Notes: a model not told the origin generated them from the letters alone. A stretch of DNA of 64,000 bases from Peptoniphilus_A sp001811425 (GCF_001811425.1 NZ_KV804685.1:1-64000), one strand, 5' to 3'; positions 45,101 to 51,935 are shown, numbered from the stretch's first letter. Program-made: numbers and translations.

Positions 45101-45673
45101 AATAATACAGGAAGTATATTTTCAACTAATGATGATAATACAAATGGACTTGAAAATCATTGGGCAAAAGATGCAATTAATAATGCAGTAAATAAAGGTT
45201 ACTTTAAAGATATTGCAGAGTTAAATAATTTTATGCCAGACAAAAATCTTACTAGAGCAGAATTTGTAACAATTCTTGGAAGAGTCGCAAATGTTGACAC
45301 AAGTAAGTATAAAAATAAAGTATTTTCAGATGTAGATGAAAATAAATACTATGCTGCTTATGTTGATTGGGCATACAAAAATAAAATAGCATGTGGATTT
45401 GGTGATGATACTTTTATGCCGGATAAAGAGCTTACTAGAGAAGAAATGTGTGCCTTCCTATCAAGATTTAATAAAGTAAATAAATTAAATAATAAGGTAG
45501 AAAATACAAATATTGATTTTAAAGATGAAAAAGATATTTCGTCTTGGGCAAAAGATTCTGTAAAAGAAATGGTTAAACTTGGTTTAATTAAGGGAATGGA
45601 TGACGGAAAGTTTGCACCAAAAGAAAAGTTAACAAGAGCACAAATTGCACAAGTTGTATTTAGCATGAAATAA
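39128..45673 (+). CDS. Giant subtilisin-family (S8) surface protease with SLH anchor
   Basis: 2181 residues. A Sec signal peptide covers about 1-28 (ending VFA-E), then a propeptide/inhibitor region (~50-140). The S8 domain has catalytic Asp184 (IANIDTGMD), His251 (DPHGMHIAG) and Ser625 (SGTSMAAP). A PA-type insert between His and Ser spans roughly 420-530, as in C5a-peptidase/lactocepin proteases. Long Fn3/Ig-like extension domains follow (~700-1850), then InlB/Flg_new-type modules (from about 1861, 'YTVTFETNGGSG'), a Lys/Asn/Glu-rich spacer (~1935-1970) and three SLH domains (~2007-2181) for attachment to the wall. It is probably a host-protein-degrading surface enzyme. Start has TTGGAGGAA. 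It is monocistronic, with its own promoter and a Fur-like box. Confidence 0.95.
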   Translation: MNKNLRNFSSLTLSMIFVMSSFNGVFAENNIGNNSLTETQKIVRDKKEFDSKKSKILEDFEKEEPSVKVKRDKVVYFVEFEDKANKNEILQTLNKIKNLKVLYEYNIIFNAVSVETYPEELDNLKSIKGVKNVERAGKLVPLMENARKLVGADSASDYLKELNAINANLGKNYDGRGMVIANIDTGMDASHKAMRIDDDAKSSLKIKKENLKGSDKEFWLSDKVPHSFNYLNGGKITTEKYDDGSDYYDPHGMHIAGILAANDTLEDVKANKGIRGIAPNAQIFSYKMYSDASDGFAGDETMFHAFEDCIKHDVDVISVSSGFTGTGLVGEKYWYGIRALRKAGIPICVATGNYATSSSSSSWDRYANNSLKMTDTGNVTRTAAHEDAIAVASSRNTKIDYEGVNIGGRDFRYSQIGAFFDKNNFPQGKYNFIYLGQCQDEDIAGKDLKDKIVVMDRIYTKDLKFAFKKVFDKGAKGLIVVNTVSYYNRDDWESIPAMGYEQDENTRVPVFSVSGMDGKLIWDMICDRKVDDKEDFKAKDSDYRIDMAKYNSKKPKVGDEKELSLKFLNHKIAWEDTNVPAGSTSWGPRIDLMLKPDVSAPGKNIYSTLNKINGVDTYQYMSGTSMAAPVVSASTVLIRPRVKELVNEPVIKSRGIDITSLTKIMLQNTSTPMIDPTTDDGNGNYLFASPRQQGSGLINVEKALKNNLIVSYKVEDSKGEMNSYGAVSLKEIKSDKKDFTINIDNPSDKDITVKVSSSKITTDGEVTKKKLDEEYKDENSKDGKQVVAEIHPKEISGASITFAQDEITIPKRGSYDLGATLHVGEAMNKDQFVEGYIKFESKEEKTDAKDPQPSLSMPVMGFAGDWNKEPIVDKWAWEEGSRSKGIVGYDDEGNPKIPGTLNKGRGGEHGIDLFKPAGVIQNRETENKTLDQDPELFAFNNSQDFNMNSSGDSKIISGNEIDRGLTPSPLILRSASDCKISIVNTMDENNQKPLKVITVDHFIKGILNSKRSDAKGIKGSKLKVYGDLRWDGLIYNPHAEDKTDPNYIEGKFDPIAEGQYYYKFEYRLSPKYPYQVSYIPVKIDRTAPKIVSLNAENPDEIILKVKDTYHLQKDKTKTLFERDQEKNPADFNEVNNKVWFAGAAFVNEDGDIEENLKVVNTGKVDKYGSFEMDSEGNSVYKILGANKNLLGKTLEVAALDGASNFTNLYRIKFDKEVKNGKLEYFLETEDGQANEKLGEIDASKLKNVEVKEDKKEEDKSRDNKKKDYGNPEISIEKNSSYIKELTEEDTKRIIEPKEIKKTNEFTGEDSIDYDYGDIKSIDEFGIPSRYSDGSAMEFKDKDLDTLKDMGYIGKIIPDSNGGFDIKGEVKNVSPEAKIYFVSTTMSKTNKREEVKKVPGSYDENTHSLKFNLWANKDDIDNNKGIDYKGDIELFVVDSGKTSKSIFLRMPKEKNTSIEKNESSKLLTSEHSIVELGGEDLGGKLKEDKDENGKTFYRVRDELRIKKGYGVRVISRNPGKTNLDANYMEDFINNDEDVKTFEANIKVLDGFNVVRYEIYKLDGSKDHKEENLIEEMGKCFYVDRDKVQLNMDPDTFYPYTDGNKGELYFRNSPHTLRGKIGDKGGFNWHLRINESMIDQYLIYGDLKSDNSKDFEVKLDVRDNDVMDWSAKDYKLNGPEGGILSQYRIYMDSVKPEIKLSKDDNSENPITLNYGDKKVYLKVSDKRDADKPGRIEKINIFANGIEFDQSKNLKDFAQDDRIEIKVIASDYARNTSVKIFNLDLDKDEIREIENEDVKVTVNGNEENVKQGEDLVLPEYNGNVETNKKFIGWNVRGITQKPGHIFLAKDDIEIEPVFEEVSQKKYTVTFETNGGSGKIPSQTVTEKEEIELPQNTFVAPEGKVFDAWIVSGDRNKKNAGEKIKVNSDITITASWKDIKEEKPADENKKPSEDNYPDKKENESNNNSNKENNYPLIKNRNHEKTSPVFTNSVMKNNTGSIFSTNDDNTNGLENHWAKDAINNAVNKGYFKDIAELNNFMPDKNLTRAEFVTILGRVANVDTSKYKNKVFSDVDENKYYAAYVDWAYKNKIACGFGDDTFMPDKELTREEMCAFLSRFNKVNKLNNKVENTNIDFKDEKDISSWAKDSVKEMVKLGLIKGMDDGKFAPKEKLTRAQIAQVVFSMK

Positions 45674-46060
45674 ATTTTCTGCTATGGCTTTTTTGCTAGC
45701 TAAGAATGAAATTAGATATATTTTAGTAGGTGAAGAAAATAGAAACAGAAAATCTTTAGACTTTATAACAAAAAGTTGAATAGGAGAAGGAAGATAGACT
45801 GTTTACAAGTTAAGATATAATTAAAATATTACGGAGATTCATTAAATTGAATCTCTTTTTTAATTTTAGATGGGATATTTACAAATGAGATAAGAGGAAT
45901 TTAAAAACTATAATTTTTTTAGTAAAATATAAAATCAAATAAACTATATGAAGAGAAATTATTTTATAAAGATTAAAAAAATTAATACTTTTATTTTTCT
46001 AACATGGTAAAATGATAGAAGAAGTAATACTTCAAATTTATAAAATTTTAAGGAGGAGAA
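45674..46060. other. Intergenic region between the protease and symporter genes
   Basis: 387 bases. It holds one clear terminator (45834-45861) and, before the symporter, an extended -10 (TGG-TAAAAT, 46005-46013) with no convincing -35. A 31-codon frame at 45684-45779 has no ribosome site and is not called. The protease gene has no hairpin directly after its stop, so its transcript probably runs to the terminator about 160 bases on. Confidence 0.6.
45834..45861 (+). terminator. Intrinsic terminator downstream of the protease gene
   Basis: GAGATTCA-TTAAAT-TGAATCTC followed by T6. Confidence 0.85.
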
Positions 46061-47260
46061 ATGAAAAAGAATAGTTTTTTTAATTCCTTAGTTTTTAAAC
46101 TAATCTTAGGAATTATTATAGGAATTTTTGTAGGAAGAATTTCCAGCGAATCAGCAATCATTGTAATCAATACTATTAAGAGAGTTATGGGAGACCTAAT
46201 TGGCTATGTAGTTCCACTAATAATCTTGGGATTTATCACTCCTGCCATAGTTTCTTTAAAGGAAAGTGCAGGCAAGATTTTAAGTGTAACTCTTGCAATT
46301 TGCTACATATCATCTGTTGGAGCTGCCACAATGTCTTTCTTAGCAGGTAGGGCCATTATTCCAAAGCTTAACATTGCGTCAAATGTTGGTGCTGGCAATG
46401 CCATTCCCGAATCAATTTTTAAGTTATCAATTGATCCAATTATGCCTGTTATGACAGCACTGGTAACTTCAATTTTATTTGGAATCGCAGTAATAGTTAC
46501 AAAATCAGAACATTGGGAAAATTTGCTAATGGAACTAAACAAAATTGTTTTATCAATTGTAAATAATTTTGTAATTAAGATTCTTCCAGTTTACATCGCG
46601 ACTACATTTGCAACTTTATCCTATGAAGGAGCAATTATTTCTGAATTGCCAGTTTTTATAAAGATAATTTTAATTGTAATAGTTGGACATTTTATTTGGA
46701 TGACTCTTATGTATTCAATAGCCGGGGCTATTTCAAAGACAAATCCAAAGGAAGTCTTCAAACATTATCTACCTGCATATTTAACAGCTGTAGGAACAAT
46801 GTCCTCTGCGGCAACTCTACCAGTTGCCTTAGAATGTGCTAGAAAATCTGAGACACTTGATCCAAAAATCAGAGACTTTGCAATTCCACTTTGCTCAAAC
46901 ACTCACTTATGCGGTTCAGTTTTGACAGAAGTTTTCTTCGTAATGACAGTTTCACAAATTTTAGATGGAAAGCTTCCAGAAACTTCTAACATGATTGTCT
47001 TTATAGTTTTGCTTGGAATTTTTGCAATAGCGGCACCAGGAGTTCCTGGAGGAACTGTAGTGGCATCTCTTGGACTTATCACATCAATTCTAGGATTTAA
47101 CGACACAGGAACAGCCCTAATGCTTTCAATTTTTGCTCTTCAAGACAGTTTTGGAACTGCTTGTAACGTAACATCTGACGGTGCAATTGCCCTAATGGTT
47201 ACTGGAATATTTAAAAAAGTTCCAGGAAGGGGAGAGGGAAAAAAGCTAAAGGAAGCTTAA
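46061..47260 (+). CDS. Dicarboxylate/amino acid:cation symporter (DAACS family)
   Basis: A 399-residue membrane protein of the glutamate/aspartate/dicarboxylate transporter family (GltP/GltT/SstT-like). An N-terminal 'KLILGIIIGIFVGRI' segment and eight TM segments are visible. The two re-entrant loops are visible as the serine-rich 'GTMSSAATLPVALECARK' (HP1) and 'LQDSFGTACNVTSDGAIALMVTG' (HP2). The usual NMDGT motif of TM7 reads 'SNTHLCGSVLTE', so ligand or ion coupling may differ from glutamate transporters. It imports an amino or dicarboxylic acid with Na+ or H+; the substrate is not assignable. A strong AAGGAGGAG precedes ATG. It is monocistronic. Confidence 0.9.
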   Translation: MKKNSFFNSLVFKLILGIIIGIFVGRISSESAIIVINTIKRVMGDLIGYVVPLIILGFITPAIVSLKESAGKILSVTLAICYISSVGAATMSFLAGRAIIPKLNIASNVGAGNAIPESIFKLSIDPIMPVMTALVTSILFGIAVIVTKSEHWENLLMELNKIVLSIVNNFVIKILPVYIATTFATLSYEGAIISELPVFIKIILIVIVGHFIWMTLMYSIAGAISKTNPKEVFKHYLPAYLTAVGTMSSAATLPVALECARKSETLDPKIRDFAIPLCSNTHLCGSVLTEVFFVMTVSQILDGKLPETSNMIVFIVLLGIFAIAAPGVPGGTVVASLGLITSILGFNDTGTALMLSIFALQDSFGTACNVTSDGAIALMVTGIFKKVPGRGEGKKLKEA

Positions 47261-47603
47261 TTTTATAAAATATTTGACCAAGGATTCGTCCTTGGTTTTT
47301 TTATGTTTAAGAACTTGTTTTCTAAATTAATTCAAAAATTTTTCTATTTTTTTAAAAAATATTACTCTCAATTAAAATTTTTATAAATCCTTTGAGAGCT
47401 TTTTGATAATAAAATTTCATTAAACCTTACTTTTGAAGTTATAAAATCCACTTTTGAATTTGTTTGAACTCTGCTTTTGAAATTATAAATATTAAGATAA
47501 TAAATATATTTAAAAAATTCTTATAATTTTATATAAAAAATCAAAAAAATATTTATTAAAATTAAATTAAATGATAATAAATTTCAAAAATGGAGGAAAT
47601 ACA
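47261..47603. other. Intergenic region before the flavodoxin gene
   Basis: 343 bases, A/T-rich. It holds the symporter terminator (47277-47302), three direct copies of CTTTTGAA (47430, 47451, 47474) with two extended by a TTATAAA-type tail, and a 12/15 Fur-like sequence just before the flavodoxin ribosome site (47572-47586). No coding frame is convincing. Confidence 0.5.
47277..47302 (+). terminator. Intrinsic terminator with TTCG tetraloop
   Basis: ACCAAGGA-TTCG-TCCTTGGT followed by a T-run, just after the symporter gene. Confidence 0.92.
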
Positions 47604-48032
47604 ATGAGTAAAGTAAATGTAATTTATTGGTCAGGCACTGGCAATACAGAAAAAATGGCAGAGGCAATAGTTAAGGGTGCTGAAGGAGCAGGCGCTGAAG
47701 TAAAACTAATCCAAGTTGCTTCCGCTACAGAAGATGATGTAAAAGATGTAGATAGAATTGCCTTTGGTTGTCCTGCCATGGGAGCAGAAGAGCTAGAAGA
47801 AACAGATATGAGACCTTTTATGGATAAGGTAAATCCACTTCTTTCTGGGAAAAATGTTGTTTTATTTGGCTCTTATGAATGGGCTGATGGCGAGTGGATG
47901 AAACTTTGGCAAGAAGAAGTTGAAGGCACAGGTGCAAAATTAGTTGATGATGGCTTTGCTGCCTATGATAATCCTGACGAAGATGCACTAGAAGAGTGTG
48001 AAGCTCTTGGAAAGGAACTTGCAAGGTCCTAA
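47604..48032 (+). CDS. Flavodoxin (short-chain)
   Basis: A 142-residue FMN electron carrier. The phosphate loop 'SGTGNTEKMAEA' (about residues 10-21), 'FGCPAMGAEELEE' and the FMN-stacking 'FGSYEWADGEWM' segment are very close in pattern to Megasphaera elsdenii/Clostridium flavodoxins, here with Tyr/Trp near the isoalloxazine. It replaces ferredoxin when iron is scarce. The start is ATG 47604 behind TGGAGG; an in-frame ATG at 47571 has no ribosome site. A Fur-like sequence lies upstream, and the next gene (DUF3793) follows after two bases. Confidence 0.95.
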   Translation: MSKVNVIYWSGTGNTEKMAEAIVKGAEGAGAEVKLIQVASATEDDVKDVDRIAFGCPAMGAEELEETDMRPFMDKVNPLLSGKNVVLFGSYEWADGEWMKLWQEEVEGTGAKLVDDGFAAYDNPDEDALEECEALGKELARS

Positions 48033-48034
48033 GC

Positions 48035-48619
48035 ATGATTAATAATTCTATTTTCATTGAATTTTTTGATCAAATAAGAAATTTTAAAGATTTTGAATAT
48101 CTTCACGCTCTAATTAAGTCCACAGTAGCTCCAACTTATAAGGATTTAAAATTGGGTACAATGATGAATTTGAGAAATGGAAATAGACCCTTAAAGGACT
48201 TATGGTTAAAAAATAAATTTTTAATTGGAGATGCACTAGGGCTTGATTTTTTTGAATTAAAGGAAGGGGAAGATTTCATTTTAGTTTATTTTTTCAAAAA
48301 AGATAAATTGATGAAAAAATTATCCAACAAAAAAATTTCAGAATTTTTAGATCTCATGGGCTATGAAAATTGTAATCTAGTTGTTGACTATCTCAGATTT
48401 TTAAAAAGTAGGTTCAATGACAGCTGTCCTGATGAGATAGGAGTTTTTTTGGGCTATCCTTTAAAGGATGTAATTGATTTTAAGGATCGCCACAAAAAAA
48501 TTTGCAAGTGCACAGGTTATTGGAAGTGCTTCAACGATGAAGAAAGTTCCAGAAGGGCTTTCGAAAAATTTGACCAAGTAAAAATTGTAGAAATGAAAAG
48601 TATTTTAGAAGGGATTTGA
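48035..48619 (+). CDS. DUF3793 family protein
   Basis: A 194-residue cytosolic protein. The C-terminal half contains the DUF3793 signature 'CPDEIGVFLGYPLKDVIDF' followed by 'CKCTGYWKCFND' and an 'A..F..F' end. The N-terminal half includes 'TVAPTYKDLKLGTMMNLRN'. The family is restricted mainly to anaerobic Firmicutes and, as I recall, often lies beside flavodoxin or iron-transport genes, as here (two bases after the flavodoxin stop). Cys residues are concentrated near the end (C-x-C and one further Cys), suggesting a redox or metal role. Function unknown. A terminator closes the two-gene operon. Confidence 0.75.
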   Translation: MINNSIFIEFFDQIRNFKDFEYLHALIKSTVAPTYKDLKLGTMMNLRNGNRPLKDLWLKNKFLIGDALGLDFFELKEGEDFILVYFFKKDKLMKKLSNKKISEFLDLMGYENCNLVVDYLRFLKSRFNDSCPDEIGVFLGYPLKDVIDFKDRHKKICKCTGYWKCFNDEESSRRAFEKFDQVKIVEMKSILEGI

Positions 48620-48643
48620 GACTGCTTAGGCAGTCTATTTTTA
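48619..48643 (+). terminator. Intrinsic terminator with TTAG loop
   Basis: AGACTGC-TTAG-GCAGTCT followed by a T-rich run, after DUF3793. Confidence 0.85.
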
Positions 48644-48819
48644 TGCTTTATAAAATTATAAATTTTGTCATTCTAGATAAAATAAGCTAGATTATTATGA
48701 ATTTTTATTATACAATAATATGAAAGCATTATTTATGCTAATGCGTTAAAGAAAAATATACTTATTTTTTACACAGATTATATTTTAAAAAGAAATTTTA
48801 GGATTAATATAGAGGTACT

Positions 48820-49485
48820 ATGAAAAAATTAATTTTTAAGTTTTTAGGAAAAGAGCATATAGATGAGATATATGAGCTCACTTCAGAAGTCTATGAAGGC
48901 ATTGAGAATAAGGAAATTTTTTCTCACGACTCAAAGAGGGACTTGGAACACTTAATTGACAATGGAGGAGCCTTTATAGGTGTCTATGATGGGGACAGAC
49001 TCGTTGCTTATAGGAGTTTAAAAGTCCCTGACAGAGAAGATAATTTGGCTTATGATGTGGATTTTTTTGTGGATCCTGACAAGGTCATTATCAACGATAC
49101 TGTCGTCGTCTTAAAGGAATATAGGGGAAGAAATTTACAAAATCTAACTAGAGAAAAGTTGGAAGAAAAGTATAAAGATTCTAAATTTTCTCACAAGATG
49201 TCCACAATATCTCCCAAGAATCACAGGTCTTACAAAAATACTTTGGACTCGGGCTACATGCTTGTGGCATTAAAAAAGAAATATCCCGATGAATTTTCAG
49301 AAGAGGGTTATGATAGATTTATTTTACTAAAATCAGAAGACATAAATTTTGATTTTACTGGCGAAGAAATAACTATTCACTCAAGTGAAACTGAAAAGTT
49401 AAAGGAAGCTTTTGAGGCAAATTATGTAGGTGTAGCTGTAGATGATGATGGTAATATTTTATTTAAAGAGGCAAAGATAGTTTGA
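48820..49485 (+). CDS. GNAT-family acetyltransferase-like protein
   Basis: 221 residues with the GNAT pattern: an N-terminal strand and helix ('IDEIYELTSEVYEGI'), a central 'GAFIGVYDGDRLVAYRSL' beta region and the acetyl-CoA motif A ('VVVLKEYRGRNLQNLTREKLEEK', R-G-x-x-x-Q-x-L). 'STISPKNHRSYKNTLDSGY' is the usual downstream helix with the Asn/Tyr pair. No substrate can be inferred. It is a single gene with a weak ribosome site (GAGGTACT). Confidence 0.8.
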   Translation: MKKLIFKFLGKEHIDEIYELTSEVYEGIENKEIFSHDSKRDLEHLIDNGGAFIGVYDGDRLVAYRSLKVPDREDNLAYDVDFFVDPDKVIINDTVVVLKEYRGRNLQNLTREKLEEKYKDSKFSHKMSTISPKNHRSYKNTLDSGYMLVALKKKYPDEFSEEGYDRFILLKSEDINFDFTGEEITIHSSETEKLKEAFEANYVGVAVDDDGNILFKEAKIV

Positions 49486-49618
49486 TTTTTTATTTTAGCA
49501 GGTAAAATTAATAAATTTATAAAATGTTAATAATAAAAGAGCTTAGGGTATAATAAAATTACAAGGATATAGTATAAACATAAAATAATATAGTTTAACC
49601 ATAAGAGGAGGAATTAAT

Positions 49619-50677
49619 TTGGATAAAGGATACAATTTTTTTGAAGATTATATGAATTCACAACAAAAGATGATGAATATGTGGCAAGACTATGCAAAGT
49701 CTTTTGGCGGAAGTAACTTCAACCCTTTTAGTGAAGAATATTTGTCAAGTTTTAATAAAATTTTTGGAGATTTAGGAAGTGCAGATTTTTTAAATTACAG
49801 AGGTACACCTAGTGAACTTGCACAAAAAATAAAAGATACATCTAAACTTTATTACAGCATTTATGAACTTTATAAAAATATTTATGACAAGAACATTGAG
49901 CCAACTAAGGAAAATATGGAAAGAATAATGAAAGAGTATAAGGAAGGCTCACTTCAATACATCAACAATTATCTTTTTCCTTATATTCCTGTAGATCTTC
50001 AAAATTTAATCAAGCAATGTATAGGCGCTTGTGAAAGCTATAGAGACACACTTTTGACAGTTTATGGTCCTTGGATGGATACTTCTTCTGACTTAATGGA
50101 TTCTGTCATGAAGGGAGCTTTTGCTGATCCTAAGGCTTTCCTTGAATTTTTCAAACTTTGGAAGAAAAATTATGGGGAAACTTTTGGAAAGATGTTAAAC
50201 TCTCCACAATTTGGTATAGACAGAAATTCTTATGAAAGAAATATGAAGACAATAGATAAGTTAATTACATTTATGGGCAATTATCTAGAACTTACCATTA
50301 TGCTTTCAAATTTAGTTAACGAATCTACTGAAAATGTTGTAAAAGATAGCTTTGAAATGATCAAGAAGGGCGAAGCTCCTAAGACTTATGAAGAGTTTTA
50401 CAATTATTGGAGAAAGAAAACTTCTGATGAGTTCGATAAATTATTCTATTCTGATGAATTTTCTAAATTTTTAGGCAATTTTGTAGATTCTCTAATGCTA
50501 CTTAAAATTGACTTAGACCAAGTAATAGAAGAATCACTTAAGTGGTATCCAATTCCAACAAATTCTGATATGGATTCACTTTATAAGACTGTTTACGAAC
50601 TCAAAAAAGAAGTTAGAACTCTTAGAAAACATATTAGAGACAAAGAATACGAAGAAGAAAAAAAGGACAATAAATAA
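49619..50677 (+). CDS. phaE: Class III polyhydroxyalkanoate synthase subunit PhaE
   Basis: 352 residues. The N-terminus ('FFEDYMNSQQKMMNMWQDYAKSF') and the mostly helical body with 'YLFPYIPVDLQNLIKQCIGACESYRDTLLTVYGPWMD' match PhaE of class III PHA synthases. A C-terminal coiled coil (~325-350, 'LYKTVYELKKEVRTLRKHI') is typical. PhaE has no catalytic site but is needed for PhaC activity and granule formation. The start is TTG 49619 behind AGAGGAGG. A TATAAT at 49549-49554 may be its -10, with no clear -35. phaC follows after 15 bases. It is unusual in this kind of organism. Confidence 0.88.
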   Translation: MDKGYNFFEDYMNSQQKMMNMWQDYAKSFGGSNFNPFSEEYLSSFNKIFGDLGSADFLNYRGTPSELAQKIKDTSKLYYSIYELYKNIYDKNIEPTKENMERIMKEYKEGSLQYINNYLFPYIPVDLQNLIKQCIGACESYRDTLLTVYGPWMDTSSDLMDSVMKGAFADPKAFLEFFKLWKKNYGETFGKMLNSPQFGIDRNSYERNMKTIDKLITFMGNYLELTIMLSNLVNESTENVVKDSFEMIKKGEAPKTYEEFYNYWRKKTSDEFDKLFYSDEFSKFLGNFVDSLMLLKIDLDQVIEESLKWYPIPTNSDMDSLYKTVYELKKEVRTLRKHIRDKEYEEEKKDNK

Positions 50678-50692
50678 TAGGAGGTTATTGAT

Positions 50693-51856
50693 TTGAAAAA
50701 TGTTTTTGGAATAGATTATGTTAAGTCAATGTCAGATATGGTCGACTCATACGAAAAACTAATCAAGGGTGTAGATACTCTTATGAATGTTGACTACAGT
50801 GGCTTTGACGCAACTCCTAAGGAGCTAATTTTTCAAGAAGACAAGATGAAACTCTACCACTATGAGCCAAAGGTAAAGGATCCAAACAAAATTCCTACCC
50901 TAATTGTCTATGCTCTTGTTAACAAACAATATATGATGGACTTGCAAGAAGACAGGTCTCTTATTAAAAACCTATTAGAAGGTGGACAAGATATTTACAT
51001 CATTGACTGGGGCTATCCAACAATGGATGATAAATATATTGGACTTGAAGACTATATTAACGGCTACATCGACGACTGTGTTGACATAATTAGAAGAAAA
51101 CACAAGATTGAAAAAGTTAATATTACTGGAATTTGTCAAGGTGGTACTTTCTCCTTTATTTACACTGCAACTCATGGAGAAAAAATTAATGCACTTGTAT
51201 CACTAGTAACACCAATTGATTTCTCTACAGATGATGGACTTCTATTTAAATGGGGACCATATCTAAATCCTGAAAATATGGTAAAGGCCTTTGGAAATGT
51301 GCCAGGAGAATTTATGAATGCAGGTTTTGTATTCTTAAAGCCAATTGACCTAATGATGGACAAGTATGTTGGTGTAATTGATTCTCTTGACGATCCAGNN
51401 NNNNNNNNNNNNNNNNNNNNNNNNNNNNNNNNNNNNNNNNNNNNNNNNNNNNNNNNNNNNNNNNNNNNNNNNNNNNNNNNNNNNNNNNNNNNNNNNNNTG
51501 CCAACTTCCTTCGTATGGAACACTGGATTTTCGATTCACCTGACCAAGTTGGACGAGCATATCAAGAATTCCAAGAAGAAATGTATCACAAAAATAATTT
51601 GATTAAGGGAGAATTTTATCTCAATGGCGAAAGAGTTGACCTTAAAAATGTAAAATGTCCAGTGCTTGCAATATTAGGCACAAAGGACAACCAAGTTCCT
51701 CCAAATGCTACTAGACCAATACCTAAGGCTGTTGGTTCAAAGGATGTTGAACTTGTTGAAGTTGAAACAGGTCACATTGGCCTCTTTGTATCTGGCAGAA
51801 GCCAAAGGGAAGTTGCACCAAAGATTAATGAATTTTTAACAAGCAGATCTAAATAA
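50693..51856 (+). CDS. phaC: Class III polyhydroxyalkanoate synthase catalytic subunit PhaC (interrupted by an assembly gap)
   Basis: The catalytic subunit polymerises (R)-3-hydroxyacyl-CoA. It is an alpha/beta-hydrolase with the lipase-box-like 'GICQGG' in which Cys148 is the nucleophile. The general base pair is in 'LGTKDNQVPPNATR' (Asp) and 'ETGHIGLFVSG' (His). 'FLRMEHWIFDSPDQ' is the class III signature. A run of 100 N (51399-51498) interrupts the gene between 'SLDDP' and 'ANFLRMEHW'; the flanks happen to stay in frame, but the real missing length is probably only a few codons (see findings). The start is TTG 50693 behind TAGGAGG. It is coupled to phaE, and a terminator follows. Confidence 0.88.
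   Translation: MKNVFGIDYVKSMSDMVDSYEKLIKGVDTLMNVDYSGFDATPKELIFQEDKMKLYHYEPKVKDPNKIPTLIVYALVNKQYMMDLQEDRSLIKNLLEGGQDIYIIDWGYPTMDDKYIGLEDYINGYIDDCVDIIRRKHKIEKVNITGICQGGTFSFIYTATHGEKINALVSLVTPIDFSTDDGLLFKWGPYLNPENMVKAFGNVPGEFMNAGFVFLKPIDLMMDKYVGVIDSLDDPXXXXXXXXXXXXXXXXXXXXXXXXXXXXXXXXXXANFLRMEHWIFDSPDQVGRAYQEFQEEMYHKNNLIKGEFYLNGERVDLKNVKCPVLAILGTKDNQVPPNATRPIPKAVGSKDVELVEVETGHIGLFVSGRSQREVAPKINEFLTSRSK
51399..51498. other. Assembly gap (100 N)
   Basis: Exactly 100 N, the usual placeholder for a gap of unknown size, inside phaC. The sequence on both sides is coding and matches adjacent parts of class III PhaC. Confidence 0.99.
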
Positions 51857-51862
51857 AAAATT

Positions 51863-51888
51863 AACCGGGCTTTGATGCTCGGTTTTTT
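51863..51888 (+). terminator. Terminator of phaEC
   Basis: AACCGGGC-TTTGAT-GCTCGGTT (one G-T pair) and T-run, directly after phaC. Confidence 0.85.
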
Positions 51889-51907
51889 AATTATATTTTA
51901 AATTTTG

Positions 51908-51935
51908 AGGCTCCTTAGTGGAGCTTTTCTTTTTG
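51908..51935 (+). terminator. Second terminator after phaEC, TTAG-type loop
   Basis: AGGCTCC-TTAGT-GGAGCTTTT followed by T-rich sequence, about 20 bases after the first terminator. Confidence 0.7.

Noticed and set aside
45684..45779. 31-codon reading frame after the protease gene
   Set aside because: It has no ribosome site, no recognisable motif and lies before the terminator of the protease transcript; chance in A/T-rich DNA is the simpler reading.
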